Source: Nereocystis luetkeana (lineage: Eukaryota; Sar; Phaeophyceae; Laminariales; Laminariaceae). From it: DNA of 64,000 bases. The translations under genes were made by a program, and so were the position numbers. Under the pieces are notes generated by a model that searched no databases, was not told the origin of the DNA, and saw nothing but the letters and a program-made list of their open reading frames with translations. Where the stretch lies: positions 2,932,823 to 2,996,822 of the forward strand of contig JARUPZ010000026.1 of NCBI GenBank assembly GCA_031213475.1. The letters run 5' to 3'. Numbering within the stretch: the first letter of the stretch is position 1; the number at the start of each line of letters is the position of its first letter. Shown here one piece after another: positions 1 through 9,349 of this stretch.

Positions 1-344
1 CGGTTTCCTCCTTCTTCTGGAGTGCTCTCAAGTGATCAACGTTGAGTGCATAGGTATGAACTAGCCCTGAGGGACCGCCAGGCCGCTGGGGGAAGGGAGG
101 AAGAAGCCGATGGAATGCGATGGGGAATAGGATTTACTGATCAATACCGGTAGCTAAAATGAAATGGTGTGGGGAATGGAAACTGGTAGACGGCTGTGGC
201 AGAGAAGCGTATGCGAGATGCTGCTGATTTACGGAAGGATGCTCTGTTTATATCGGAGCGGCATCTACGCTACTACATTGATTGTCAGAAGGCAAGTATA
301 ATAATAATGGAGTAGTAGACAAGCGAAAAAAGTTGGCACAGAAG

Positions 345-475
345 GGAGGGAGGTAGACTTGGTGCATGGGTTTCCTTTCGTTTCCGAGGTTATCTTCTTT
401 CGGGAAAGTTATGAGTGATCAATGTTGATGAAGATCATGCTGCACATTGTCGGATGGCAAGATAATAGTAGCAAT
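345..475 (+). repeat. AAT-tailed dispersed element, copy 1
   Basis: A segment beginning with GAGGTAGACTTGGTGCATGG and ending with CACATTGTCGGATGGCAAGA runs directly into an (AAT)n tract. The same body recurs at 2782-2895 and 4143-4240 in this orientation, and its 3' part recurs in reverse at 58228-58305 and 60868-60960. A constant body with a simple-repeat tail suggests a short non-autonomous retroelement. This is inferred from recurrence only. Confidence 0.6.
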
Positions 476-479
476 GATG

Positions 480-550
<71 letters not shown>

Positions 551-600
551 GCTCATCATAATAATAATAATAATAATAATAATAATCATAATCATAATAA
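476..600. repeat. (AAT)n microsatellite
   Basis: About 40 AAT/AAC-type triplets follow the AAT-tailed element at 345-475. A second partial copy of its 3' end (CACATTGTCGGATGGC) follows the tract near 630. Long open frames here encode only poly-Asn, poly-Ile or poly-Tyr and are not genes. Confidence 0.9.
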
Positions 601-939
601 TCGTCATCACAATGAAGCTCATGCCATGCACATTGTCGGATGGCGAGAAAAAACAAAGAAACAAACGGGGCAGGGGAGCGACTGCAGCAGCAGCAGAGAT
701 GTATCGGTGAAGGTGTTACCTACGGAGCTATAAACAGGGGCAAAAGACCGATCGATTGTCCAGCCTGTAGGGTGATCCCTGTAACACTCTCCCCCCGTCT
801 AAACGGCGGGATTTTTTGGGGCGTCGGTACCGCATACGGCCGTACGCTGACCTACCCGCTGCGTTTCAATACCTACCTGGGGAAGCAGTGAGATATACGT
901 ATGTATGTCGTAGGAACCGCACGCGCAAGCGTTTAGATA

Positions 940-1080
940 AAAAAAGAAAGGACCGGAGTGAGCAGACTCGAACCCGTGTCCTCGACGGCGTCAAATAATG
1001 TGATGGAAGGAGTTTTCTGCTGAGCTTTAGGGGCGAATGGTCGATCGATTACCAAGCCTAGGGTAACCCTTATAATATAC
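940..1080 (-). repeat. tRNA-like dispersed repeat, copy 1
   Basis: The minus strand carries a Pol III B-box-like motif (GGGTTCGAGTCTG) preceded by a GACGCCGTCGAGG block. A related arrangement (GGCGTCGACGG, then GGGTTCGAATCTC) sits on the minus strand at 13125-13200. No complete cloverleaf can be drawn, so a tRNA-derived repeat fits better than a tRNA gene. Confidence 0.4.
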
Positions 1081-1469
1081 AAGATATCAGTACTTTGTAC
1101 CTGGTAGACATATTAGTAAGGGGGGTTTAATTTTTTTTAGTCTGTCACGGTTTCGTCAATAAGCGTTCTTAAGGCCTGATTGGCGGCATCTATCTCCGAA
1201 ATCAGCGGACTCCAGATTCCCTCTTGACATACAATGTGGATGGTGTCACCGGAACAAGCGCGACAAAACAAACATTCTCACACGGCAAATGAAACCGAAA
1301 AACATCCCACGGATTTTTTTTTTTTCACGCGTATTTTTACGTTTCACCATTTTTCGAGTACTCCACTACTACTAACGCGGGTTTTGAGGCGGATTTTTTT
1401 TTTCACGAAACTTCGGACGCGTATTACGATAAAGGTAGCACGTTTCCGCTCGACTATTTTCTGAATGAC

Positions 1470-1690
1470 CGGCTTCCTTAACCCGAAATTGTCGGAATGT
1501 CAATCTTGTTTTAAATAAAAATGACGTTTTTGTATACTTGGACCATGGGATTATTCATCGGGATGTAATTTGGTTTTTGCTGAAGTCATTTTTCGGGTGA
1601 GGTATGGAGCTCCTTAAGGCCAAGTGAGGAGCCTGAGAAAATTTAGCGCGAGAACCTCTATCGTAGAATGCCTCTTCGAGACACTTTTTT
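1470..1690 (+). repeat. dispersed repeat, partner of 11455-11705
   Basis: This block shares collinear segments with 11455-11705, including CTTGGACCATGGGATT, CATCGGGATG, TTTTCGGGTGAGGTATGGAG and CCTCTATCGTAGAA. The copies differ by many substitutions and small indels, so the duplication is old. No coding potential or terminal repeats were recognised. Confidence 0.65.
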
Positions 1691-1844
1691 TTCCTGTTTC
1701 GACCCGAACCGAGCAGAATCGAACCCTCCACTGGGAGAGAGGTAATCTAAGTACGTACGTAGACCCTCCTGGAAGACCCGTTCCTTTTTTTTTTTTTTTT
1801 TTTTTCTTTTTTTCTTTTTTTGGAGGTGCTCACTATTACTATTA

Positions 1845-1948
1845 TTACGGGGGACCATAGTTAATAGGACCTATGGTATACATAAAAACCTATATGTTTA
1901 ACCATTTTTACTAACAATATTTGGTCCTATTAACTATGGCCCCCGGAA
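1845..1948. mobile_element. MITE family M1, copy 1
   Basis: Terminal inverted repeats of the type TTACGGGGGACCATAG ... CTATGGCCCCCGGAA bound about 70 bp of AT-rich core, with TA on both sides. It is one of at least ten near-complete copies in the window. It encodes nothing and must rely on a transposase in trans. Confidence 0.85.
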
Positions 1949-2033
1949 TACATATACGAGGTAAAACGAGGGTTTGCCAAAAGGGAGGAAGGCGCGAGTA
2001 GGAGCCCTTAAGAAGGGGAAAAGCGGGGAGCCC

Positions 2034-2140
2034 TTAACCCTTTTAGGACTGCAGTCTCGTTTTGGGGACAATTGGAGACAAACTACTTAAAATTTGAGTG
2101 GTTTGTCCCCAAAACGGGACTGCGGTTCTAAAAGGGTTAA
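2034..2140. mobile_element. TTAA-flanked hairpin MITE family M2, copy a
   Basis: TTAA stands at both ends. The arms begin CCCTTTTAGGACTGCAGTC and are nearly complementary over about 38 bp, leaving a short AT-rich loop. TTAA target duplication and terminal CCC/GGG are hallmarks of piggyBac-type elements, so these look like piggyBac-derived MITEs. No transposase gene is in the window. Confidence 0.85.
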
Positions 2141-2155
2141 GATGACGTGAAGGGG

Positions 2156-2157
<2 letters not shown>

Positions 2158-2206
<49 letters not shown>

Positions 2207-2207
2207 T
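2158..2207. repeat. (ACT)n microsatellite
   Basis: About sixteen ACT triplets occur in succession immediately after MITE M2 copy a. Confidence 0.9.
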
Positions 2208-2537
2208 ACTGTGGTATATAAAAGATAGTATTCGATTCAAGTCGGAATGGAACACGTAGTAGGGCAAACGCACGAAATAATTATACACTACTACTACTAA
2301 GCAAGTACACCAGGCATAACTTCTGAACATAAGAAAGGAGGAGAGCAAAAAAGAACGAGGCTGTGAGATCGAAAAACGTATTCAGAACTCATGTTTTCAA
2401 GCTCGGTGTGATACCGCGAACAGATAAACAAGGGAAACAATAATAATAATACACCCTGGTATAGTAGTATGGCATTCCATCACCAACATACATACATACC
2501 TGCATGGTAATGTTTTGTGTGCTCAAGGGCAGCCGTA

Positions 2538-2642
2538 TTACGGGGGACCCTAGTAAATAGGACCAAATACTGTTAGTAAAAATAGCGAAATAGGTAGGTG
2601 TTTGTGTGTTCTGTAGGTCCTATTTAATATGGCCCCCCGTAA
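2538..2642. mobile_element. MITE family M1, copy 2
   Basis: TTACGGGGGACCCTAG at the left and TATGGCCCCCCGTAA at the right form the inverted ends, flanked by TA. The core is in the orientation opposite to copy 1. Confidence 0.85.
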
Positions 2643-2781
2643 TAGTTCGGACAGACAAGTGTGGCAACAAAACAACCCCGCGAAAGGGACTTTTTATTAT
2701 GTTCCAGAGATCGACAGGTTCACTGCTGCGCATATATATATATATATATATATTTATTTTTTCCACTTGAAAAAATAAACG

Positions 2782-2895
2782 AGGTAGACTTGGTGCATGG
2801 GTTTCCTTTTGTTTCCGAGGTTTTCTTCTTTCGGGAAAGGTATGAGTGATCAATGTTGAAGATCATGCTGCACATTGTCGGATGGCAAGATAAAT
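2782..2895 (+). repeat. AAT-tailed dispersed element, copy 2
   Basis: Nearly the same body as 345-475 (start GAGGTAGACTTGGTGCATGG, end CACATTGTCGGATGGCAAGA), followed by a short AT-rich ATAAATAACAATAA tail instead of a long AAT tract. Confidence 0.65.
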
Positions 2896-3044
2896 AACAA
2901 TAAACGACAGCTATTAATACTGCACTGCTGTATGCGGCTGTTAGATCGAGGATTTTGTCGAGAAACTCGTCAATACGTGCTGCGGGGGATGCTTCGATCG
3001 CGCAAACGACGAAAACAAATTATTTATGACGGCGGTGGAGCTCA

Positions 3045-3180
3045 GGTTCCGTACGTACGTAGCTTTGTGATCACAGAACTTGTATCTCTTCTAGGATCGG
3101 AGAATCGGCACGGACACTGGTTGTGCTGGATGTCGACGGGTAGGAAGAACGGTTTATTAATGTGAAGAACACACACACAT
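3045..3180 (+). repeat. AC-tailed SINE-like repeat (family S), partial copy
   Basis: Shares GTAGCTTTGTGA, ACAGAACTTGTATCTCTTCTAGGAT, GGTTGTGCTGGATGTCGACGG and a terminal (AC)n with the copies at 9161-9349 (reverse) and 11240-11434 (forward). The head of the element is missing or diverged. The tail suggests a retroposed short element. Confidence 0.6.
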
Positions 3181-3244
3181 GCACACACATATATTATATT
3201 AACATGTACCTGGTATATATTTATATAATATATATACTCACATA

Positions 3245-3580
3245 TCGCCCCGGTGGTTCAAGTGGTTAACCTCGAATTCTACTTGTTTGAGTCCTGGGTT
3301 CGAGCCCCGGGTGGGTCGGACTTTGACCTTATTTGAAAAAATAATAAAGGATTCAATTGTTGAGAGCGCCTTGCAGCGTGGGTAGGCACAATTCGATGCG
3401 AGTCGACGAGGGAAGAAAAGGCTGAAATCTTCTCGCGATAAAAATGAAGGCACGTACCGTAGCGGGAAGGGGGGAGAAGAGCCTGCTATGTGACCCCGGA
3501 TCTGAGTTACGAGTGGGAAGGAGAGAGAGAAGAAGAAGATGTGCGAAGATAATGAATGGGATGAGAAACAAAAAAAAACA
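3245..3580 (+). repeat. tRNA-derived SINE, longest copy
   Basis: An A-box-like TGGTTCAAGTGG (3254-3265) and a B-box GGTTCGAGCCC (3297-3307) are spaced as in a tRNA-type Pol III promoter. A plausible T-arm is present but the acceptor stem does not pair, so this is a tRNA-derived head rather than a tRNA gene. The body carries GAGAGCGCCTTGCAGCGTGGG and CGCGATAAAAATGAAGGC, also found at 48590-48705. The 3' part ends with GAAGATAATGAATGGG and an A-rich tail. Reverse partial copies lie at 23735-23905, 57225-57345 and 61995-62200. Confidence 0.6.
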
Positions 3581-3667
3581 ACAACGCCCAGACGGGTAGG
3601 GTGACTCGTGTACTGAGCCAAGCTGGGGAGACTATGAGGGGTTTTAGTGGGTTCAAATCTACTATTA

Positions 3668-3779
3668 TTACGGGGGACCATAGTTAATAGGACCAAATTT
3701 TGTTAGTAAAAATGGTCAAATATATACCTGGTAGGTTTTTATGTATACCATAGATAGGTCAACTATGCCCCCCCCGTAA
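3668..3779. mobile_element. MITE family M1, copy 3
   Basis: Left end TTACGGGGGACCATAG, right end CTATGCCCCCCCCGTAA. The core has a small insertion containing TACCTGGTA, a motif scattered throughout the window. Confidence 0.8.
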
Positions 3780-3789
3780 GAATAGACTC

Positions 3790-3960
3790 AGGTGCCTACA
3801 TCCTCGGAGTAAACCACACTTCAATGACGATCACAGACAGGCCCGACCAAGGTGGAAGAAACGAACCGGGTTCGAACCGGTACACGAAAACTTGAGAAAT
3901 AAGTGTGGACAGGGGTTTCCTCTCGCTCTCCGGGGCAGAAAATAAAAATAAAAATGGTGG
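3790..3960 (+). repeat. dispersed repeat with TTCGAA box, copy 1
   Basis: This block (CATCCTCGGAGTAAACCACACTT, then CGGGTTCGAACCGG, then CTCTCGCTCTCCGGGGC) is the reverse complement of 42360-42530. The central GGTTCGAACC matches a Pol III B box in either direction. No A box is convincing. Confidence 0.6.
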
Positions 3961-4142
3961 GGGTGCATAATCAAGTGAGTCAGAGTATACGCAGGGAAGG
4001 ATAATTGGTTAGATGAAGTTAGTGGTATTCGATTAATTATGTCAGCTTTTTCATTTTGAATGAATAACGACCTGCACATTGTCAGAAGGCAAATAAATAA
4101 TAAAATTAAAAATAAATTAATTAATAACAATAATAATATGGA

Positions 4143-4229
4143 AGGGAGGTAGACTTGGTGCATGGGTTTCCTTTTGTTTCCGAGGTTTTCTTCTTTCGGG
4201 AAACTTATGAGTGATCCATGTTGAAGATC

Positions 4230-4240
<11 letters not shown>
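4143..4240 (+). repeat. AAT-tailed dispersed element, copy 3
   Basis: Body as at 345-475 and 2782-2895, but cut off just after GTTGAAGATCAT, where it passes into the AAT tract that follows. Confidence 0.6.
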
Positions 4241-4500
<260 letters not shown>

Positions 4501-4737
4501 CGTAGTTTTCATACACCCGCAGATATGAGCTTCGACGAAATCCTCGATCTCAGAGGTACCTACCTGGTGGCACATTTGCCTGCTTCGGCCTGCCCCGTCC
4601 TTGGGGTGGGCCGAGGAAGTCTGCCAGGACCTGCAGCGGTCTAGCGACAGTCACACGAACATCGAGCTTCGGACTACGTAGGTAGGGAACCTTGCGCGGT
4701 CCGGCTGGTGGCCTGCTCGCTTTAAGGACCGCGTGGG

Positions 4738-7700
4738 GTGGTGGTGATGTTTTTTCTTCTCAACCCCGACGCCGAGGAGTTCATCCCTCAGGCGGGACGG
4801 GTACATCACCACAGCAGAGAGCGCTACGTGGGCAGCCGGTGGAGTGGAGAGGCTGGCCACAGCGTGGGTATGCATGCACGACAGGAAGGATGGGATTGTC
4901 GGCGTGGGTTGGGACGGCTGCACCCAGCCAACGGAAACCAAGGCGCGTACCGGGCTACGAAACGGAGAGCCACTTTCGCCATAGAGAAAAAAAAGAAACA
5001 AAAAAAGAAAAAAAGAAGGCGGGGACGAGCCTCACGTCGGCTGGCAAAGAAAGCAGCACGCGAGGCTCGTAAGAGACAGAAGGAGGCACTTGTGACGGTA
5101 GCGACCTACAATGTGCGCACCCTGGCTGTAAAGGGGAAGAACGGGTACGGACATGACGAGCGGGTACTGGCGAAGGGACGGCAACTCGGCTGTGACTTCA
5201 TTGGCCTGCAAGAAACTCGGAGGTCCGGCAGCACGACGTTCCGTGCGGCAGGGTATCGTGTTTTCTGTTCAGGACAGGAAACAACAGCCACCAGGCAAGG
5301 GCTGTACGGAGTAGGCCTAGCTGTCAAGGAATCGTTGTGCAGTAAGTCTGTGTATACCCATCAGTTCGTTGACGAGCGGCTAATGTCTATGCGCTTTGAG
5401 CTGGCTGGCAAATGCGAGGCAGTCAATTTCGTCGTTGCGTATGCTCCAACTGATTGTACCAAGGACGCCGAACTGAAAGGTATCTTCTGGCAGAAGCTGG
5501 AGTACTTGGTGAAAAAAATCCCGACGAAAGAGTGTCTGTTTGTACTGATGGATGCCAACGCGCGAACTGGACAGAGGAAGGAAGGGTGCGGTGATGATGA
5601 AAGCAGAGTGCTGGGAGCGTATGGACGTGATGTTCGTAACGATAATGGCAGACGGCTCCTGTCGTTCGCCACCAATTGCAAGTTGGCTCTCACCAACACG
5701 TTTTTCAGCACGCGCAAGGGTGGGATATCGCATACTTACAACGGCACCGGCCCGAATGACCGTAAGCGGATTGACTACATCCTAACCCGTCAAGTCCATC
5801 GACCTAGAGTACAAGATGCGAAAGTCGTCCCACAGCCTCCTGCCCCAGCTAAGGCTGACTCAGACCACAACATCTTGTATATCAAAGTCCGACTCGGTGG
5901 TCGTTTTGCGCCCAACAGACAAATACGTAGACCGACGAAACGCCGAGAGTTCGACAGGCAGCTTTTTATGTCCGATGGAAATTGTCGTGAACGAGTAGTC
6001 TCCAGGATCATCTCCACTCTCAACCAGCCTATCCAGCCCCGTAATACGTCTGGTATGGTTGAGTTTTTCACTGCGGCTGTTATTGATGCGGTCGAAAAAG
6101 AGGTACCACCCCCTGCACGTCGCCACCGCAGACATGGATGGTGTGAGTCTGCCGAAACCTTGGCCGCATTCATGCCAGCATGGACAGCGAGGGAGGATGC
6201 ACGACAATTCTTGCGTGCCCACCCCCGGGACAGAACCGCGTGGAAGACCCTGAGATCTGCGTGTGCGAACCTGCAGAAGGCGATTGCCGCAGGACTGCAT
6301 GCGTACTTCGAAGCGTACCTTGCCGAAACCGAACGACTCCTAGCGAACAACGACCAAAGAGGCTTTTACAAGCACCTTAAGAGTACGGTAGGATTGGAAG
6401 GGACTAAAGCGAGGAGCGAACAGTTCATTAGGGACGAGGATGGCACGATCCTACGGGATAAGGTGCGAATTCGTGAACGATGGGCGGGGTTTTATCACAA
6501 ACTCTTGAACACGAAGTCGCTGAAACTCGATCCCACGATCATCGACCTCTTGCCACCGCGACCGCCTAAACTGTCGCTTGAAGATGAACCATCCATAGAC
6601 GAGATGACCGAAGCACTTAAGGGGATGTCGAATTGGAAAGCTGTCGGGCCAGATGGTCTCCCGGTCGAACTCCTAAAAATCGACCACCCGGCATTCGCCC
6701 AGCGCTTTCACAACATCCTTGTCAATGTTTGGTTAACAGGAGAAGTCCCTCAGCAATGGAAAGATGCGATCATCAAGGTCCTTCACAAAAAGAAGGATCG
6801 AACTGACTGCAACAACTATAGAGGGATCTCGCTTGTTGCCCACGCAGGCAAAGTGTTGTTGAAAATCGTCGCGTCCCGCCTCAGCAACTACTGCGAGACC
6901 GAGGAACTACTCCCCGAGGAACAGTGCGGCTTCCGCCCCGCACGATCAACGATTGATATGTTGTTCGTCGTGCGCCGGCTGCAAGAGCTCGGACGGCAGA
7001 GGAAAATCCCCTTATACGTGTGCTTCATCGATCTGCAGAAAGCGTACGACTCTGTCGACCGAGAGCTGTTATGGAAGGTACTCACACGCTTTGGCGTACC
7101 AACCAAGATGCTGAGAATTATCCGTAATTTCCACGATGGCATGCGGGCTCGCGTGCGTACTGATGACGGCGAGCTCTCGGAATGGTTTGATGTCACGCAG
7201 GGGCTGCGGCAAGGCTGTGTACTGTCACCGTTACTGTTCAACGTGTTCTTCGCTGCTGCGTTACACGTCGTACTAGTACGCTTCAGCCAAGACGAAGCCA
7301 TTGTAAGGGATTTGGTCCAACTCTTGGAAGCTGGAGTAGTTCGAACAGGGAAGGAGGAGCCATTGGCGTGCGTGCGAAGGTCTGTATGGGGCATGTTGTA
7401 CGCCGACGATGCAGGAATTGTCTCGAAGTCGGCTGAAGGGCTCGCAAAAATGATGACAGTCATCGTGACAGTCTTCGAAGCAGCAGGCCTCACGGTGTCG
7501 GAAAAGAAGACTGAGACAATGGTCCTACAAACACCAGACCGGACAACCCTCGCACCACCGCTCGTCATCGAAGCGGCAGGTCAGAGGTATAAGCAGACGA
7601 CCCAGTTCTTATACCTAGGCGGCGTTATCCACGAAAACGCTGACCTCTCGCTCGAAATCGACCGACGGATCCGCCTCATGCGAGCATGCTTCAAACGGTT

Positions 7701-8478
7701 CGGCCCGGAGTTGTATGATAGGACGACCGCCCCCCTTAGCCTTAAAGTCCGAATGCTGAAGGCCGAGGTGATTGAGACCCTGCTGTACGGGTGTGTGACG
7801 TGGACCCTCAGAGCGGAACACTTTGCCAAGCTTCGAACGGCTCACCACCAAGTCCTGTTGCGAGTCATTGGCTTCCAGCGCCGACTTCGTACTGACCATG
7901 CCACCCTCTCGTACGCGAAGGCCCTCAAGATGACACGTTGCGAGAGCATCGAAACGACCATTCGCAAACGGCGGCTCTTCTTTGCGGGGGGCGTGGCACG
8001 GCAAAGCAAGGAGCGATTACCCAATCGGGTAATGCTCGGGACGATAGCTGGTGGGGAGAACCCGAGACCAGGCGGACAGTGTAAGACTTGGCATAGATGC
8101 ATAGTCGAAGACCTTAGGGAGTTCCGAGCCACCGAAGGGTCAACGGAAGTTGCCCCCTTGGTGTTTGGAGTTGAGACCGCGTTGTGGTCCACTGCAGCCA
8201 AAAAGGTGGGGAAGTGGTACCGGGGGATCCTTGAAGCAGCCGAACGGTTCATGGTGAGGTGGCACGAGGCTGAGGCTGAGATGAGTAGACAGCGCCGCGC
8301 ATCCGCCGTGGATGGTGCCCAAAGGAACGGGGGGGGAGGGGGCAACAGGAGAAGTGGCATAAAGCCCGACCGAGTGAATGCGGAGAGGGGGGGGAACAGG
8401 AGGGGTAGAAGGGAAACGGCGGTAGACGAAAGTAGGAAGGAGATGGCAGACAGGGTAGCAAGGCACCAAGTCGACTAG
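4738..8478 (+). CDS. LINE ORF: AP-type endonuclease and reverse transcriptase
   Basis: A 1246-residue open frame, apparently intact. After a Lys/Arg-rich stretch (residues about 82-118) comes an endonuclease/exonuclease/phosphatase domain (about 121-385) with VATYNVRTL, LQETRR, MDANARTG, RIDYILTRQ and DSDHN, matching the metal and catalytic motifs of LINE AP-endonucleases. A reverse transcriptase follows (about 610-990): GPDGLPVELL, NYRGISL, CGFRPARSTIDM, FIDLQKAYDSV, QGLRQGCVLSPLLFN and the catalytic YADD near residue 888. The C-terminal region (RKRRLFFAGGVARQ ... RPGGQCKTWHRC) resembles the tail seen in RTE-like LINEs. The protein would nick target DNA and prime reverse transcription there. 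The first ATG is used because no better start is visible; domain homology begins only near residue 120, so the true start may be later. The open frame suggests recent activity. Confidence 0.88.
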   Translation: MVVMFFLLNPDAEEFIPQAGRVHHHSRERYVGSRWSGEAGHSVGMHARQEGWDCRRGLGRLHPANGNQGAYRATKRRATFAIEKKKKQKKKKRRRGRASRRLAKKAAREARKRQKEALVTVATYNVRTLAVKGKNGYGHDERVLAKGRQLGCDFIGLQETRRSGSTTFRAAGYRVFCSGQETTATRQGLYGVGLAVKESLCSKSVYTHQFVDERLMSMRFELAGKCEAVNFVVAYAPTDCTKDAELKGIFWQKLEYLVKKIPTKECLFVLMDANARTGQRKEGCGDDESRVLGAYGRDVRNDNGRRLLSFATNCKLALTNTFFSTRKGGISHTYNGTGPNDRKRIDYILTRQVHRPRVQDAKVVPQPPAPAKADSDHNILYIKVRLGGRFAPNRQIRRPTKRREFDRQLFMSDGNCRERVVSRIISTLNQPIQPRNTSGMVEFFTAAVIDAVEKEVPPPARRHRRHGWCESAETLAAFMPAWTAREDARQFLRAHPRDRTAWKTLRSACANLQKAIAAGLHAYFEAYLAETERLLANNDQRGFYKHLKSTVGLEGTKARSEQFIRDEDGTILRDKVRIRERWAGFYHKLLNTKSLKLDPTIIDLLPPRPPKLSLEDEPSIDEMTEALKGMSNWKAVGPDGLPVELLKIDHPAFAQRFHNILVNVWLTGEVPQQWKDAIIKVLHKKKDRTDCNNYRGISLVAHAGKVLLKIVASRLSNYCETEELLPEEQCGFRPARSTIDMLFVVRRLQELGRQRKIPLYVCFIDLQKAYDSVDRELLWKVLTRFGVPTKMLRIIRNFHDGMRARVRTDDGELSEWFDVTQGLRQGCVLSPLLFNVFFAAALHVVLVRFSQDEAIVRDLVQLLEAGVVRTGKEEPLACVRRSVWGMLYADDAGIVSKSAEGLAKMMTVIVTVFEAAGLTVSEKKTETMVLQTPDRTTLAPPLVIEAAGQRYKQTTQFLYLGGVIHENADLSLEIDRRIRLMRACFKRFGPELYDRTTAPLSLKVRMLKAEVIETLLYGCVTWTLRAEHFAKLRTAHHQVLLRVIGFQRRLRTDHATLSYAKALKMTRCESIETTIRKRRLFFAGGVARQSKERLPNRVMLGTIAGGENPRPGGQCKTWHRCIVEDLREFRATEGSTEVAPLVFGVETALWSTAAKKVGKWYRGILEAAERFMVRWHEAEAEMSRQRRASAVDGAQRNGGGGGNRRSGIKPDRVNAERGGNRRGRRETAVDESRKEMADRVARHQVD

Positions 8479-8835
8479 GAAGTAGAATATGACCATACTA
8501 CTAGTGCTACCAACTGGTGCAGCTGGCTCGAACGTGGTCTTCCCTTGTCTTCTCTTTTAGTTTTGTTTTTTTTTCTTTCTTGCGCTGACTCTCCGTGATT
8601 TTCATTTCATTTTTTCTCTTCCTCTTCCTTTTCTGATTGATAAGCCGTACTCAAGGAGCCGTGTGGCGTGGTTGGAAGACGAACCTGCTCTGCTCGGCTC
8701 GTATTGTCTGACGCCAAGGGGCTGGGCATAGTTGACGAACGCAGGGCGGAGACGGCAGTCTGGGTAGCAAGGTACCAGGCGGATTAGCAGGGAGAACCTG
8801 GCTATACTACTCGTACCACAAGCTGCTGCCGCCAC
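8420..8835 (+). repeat. diverged direct duplication across the LINE stop codon
   Basis: The segment 8420-8530, which contains the ORF stop, matches 8735-8835 in order: GTAGACGAA/TTGACGAACG, GGAGATGGCAG/GGAGACGGCAG, GGGTAGCAAGGCACCA/GGGTAGCAAGGTACCA and CATACTACTAGT/TATACTACTCGT. The second copy is in the 3' UTR and no longer codes. The same arrangement occurs in the inverted LINE copy. Confidence 0.6.
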
Positions 8836-9160
8836 CTAGAAGGTGCTTTGGGCTTTGGTCTGCCTGTTATTTCCCCTTTGTTATTTTTCCTTGTTACTTT
8901 CTCCTTGGTTCTTTGTCTTACTCTGTTCACAAGCAGTGGTGTCTTTTGTTATTTCTTCTTTTTTCCAGCTCGTTCTTTTTCAAGTGTAGGCCACCTCGCC
9001 TGCGGGGGGGGGGGCACGACAGATTGTTTCTCTTAGATTTTGCTTTCATTTTTCTTCTTTTCTTTTTCGACTTGTCTACCTTGTTTTTGTTTTCTCTTTG
9101 ATTGTTTCTTTTCGTTTCACTATTTCATAGATTGCGTATGTCGTGCCTGTCGTATCTAGT

Positions 9161-9349
9161 GTGTGTGTGTGTTCTTCACATTAAACCGTTCTTTCTACCC
9201 GTCGACATCCAGCACAACCAGTGTCCGTGCCGATTCTTCCATCCTAGAAGAGATACAAGTTCTGTGGTCACAAAGCTACGCCACAGAGATACTACGTTGT
9301 CACGTGTGCAGTGTGAACTGCAGTGGGCAATGCAAAGCCATGTCATCAT
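9161..9349 (-). repeat. AC-tailed SINE-like repeat (family S), spacer copy
   Basis: This copy forms the loop of the LINE inverted repeat. It starts with (GT)n, reading as an (AC)n tail on the minus strand. It contains CCGTCGACATCCAGCACAACC and AGAAGAGATACAAGTTCTGTG. It matches 11240-11434 in reverse complement with at least one substitution. Relatives occur at 3045, 30120, 44885 and 62905. Confidence 0.8.

Larger units (their letters stand above)
4560..9160 (+). mobile_element. LINE (non-LTR retrotransposon), long copy
   Basis: The element consists of a roughly 180 bp leader, one long ORF (4738-8478) and a 3' UTR to about 9160. No LTRs are present. The 5' limit is a guess: sequence after the AAT tract at 4500 has no other explanation. 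The 3' limit is where the inverted copy loses identity (CTAG at 9157-9160). A diverged duplication of 8420-8530 lies at 8735-8835 within the 3' UTR. The ORF organisation, endonuclease then reverse transcriptase in one frame, fits the RTE-like group of LINEs. Clade assignment would need a phylogeny. Confidence 0.8.

Noticed and set aside
3245..3315. tRNA gene
   Set aside because: A and B boxes and a T-arm are present, but the acceptor stem does not pair and partial copies of the element recur, so a SINE head is more likely.
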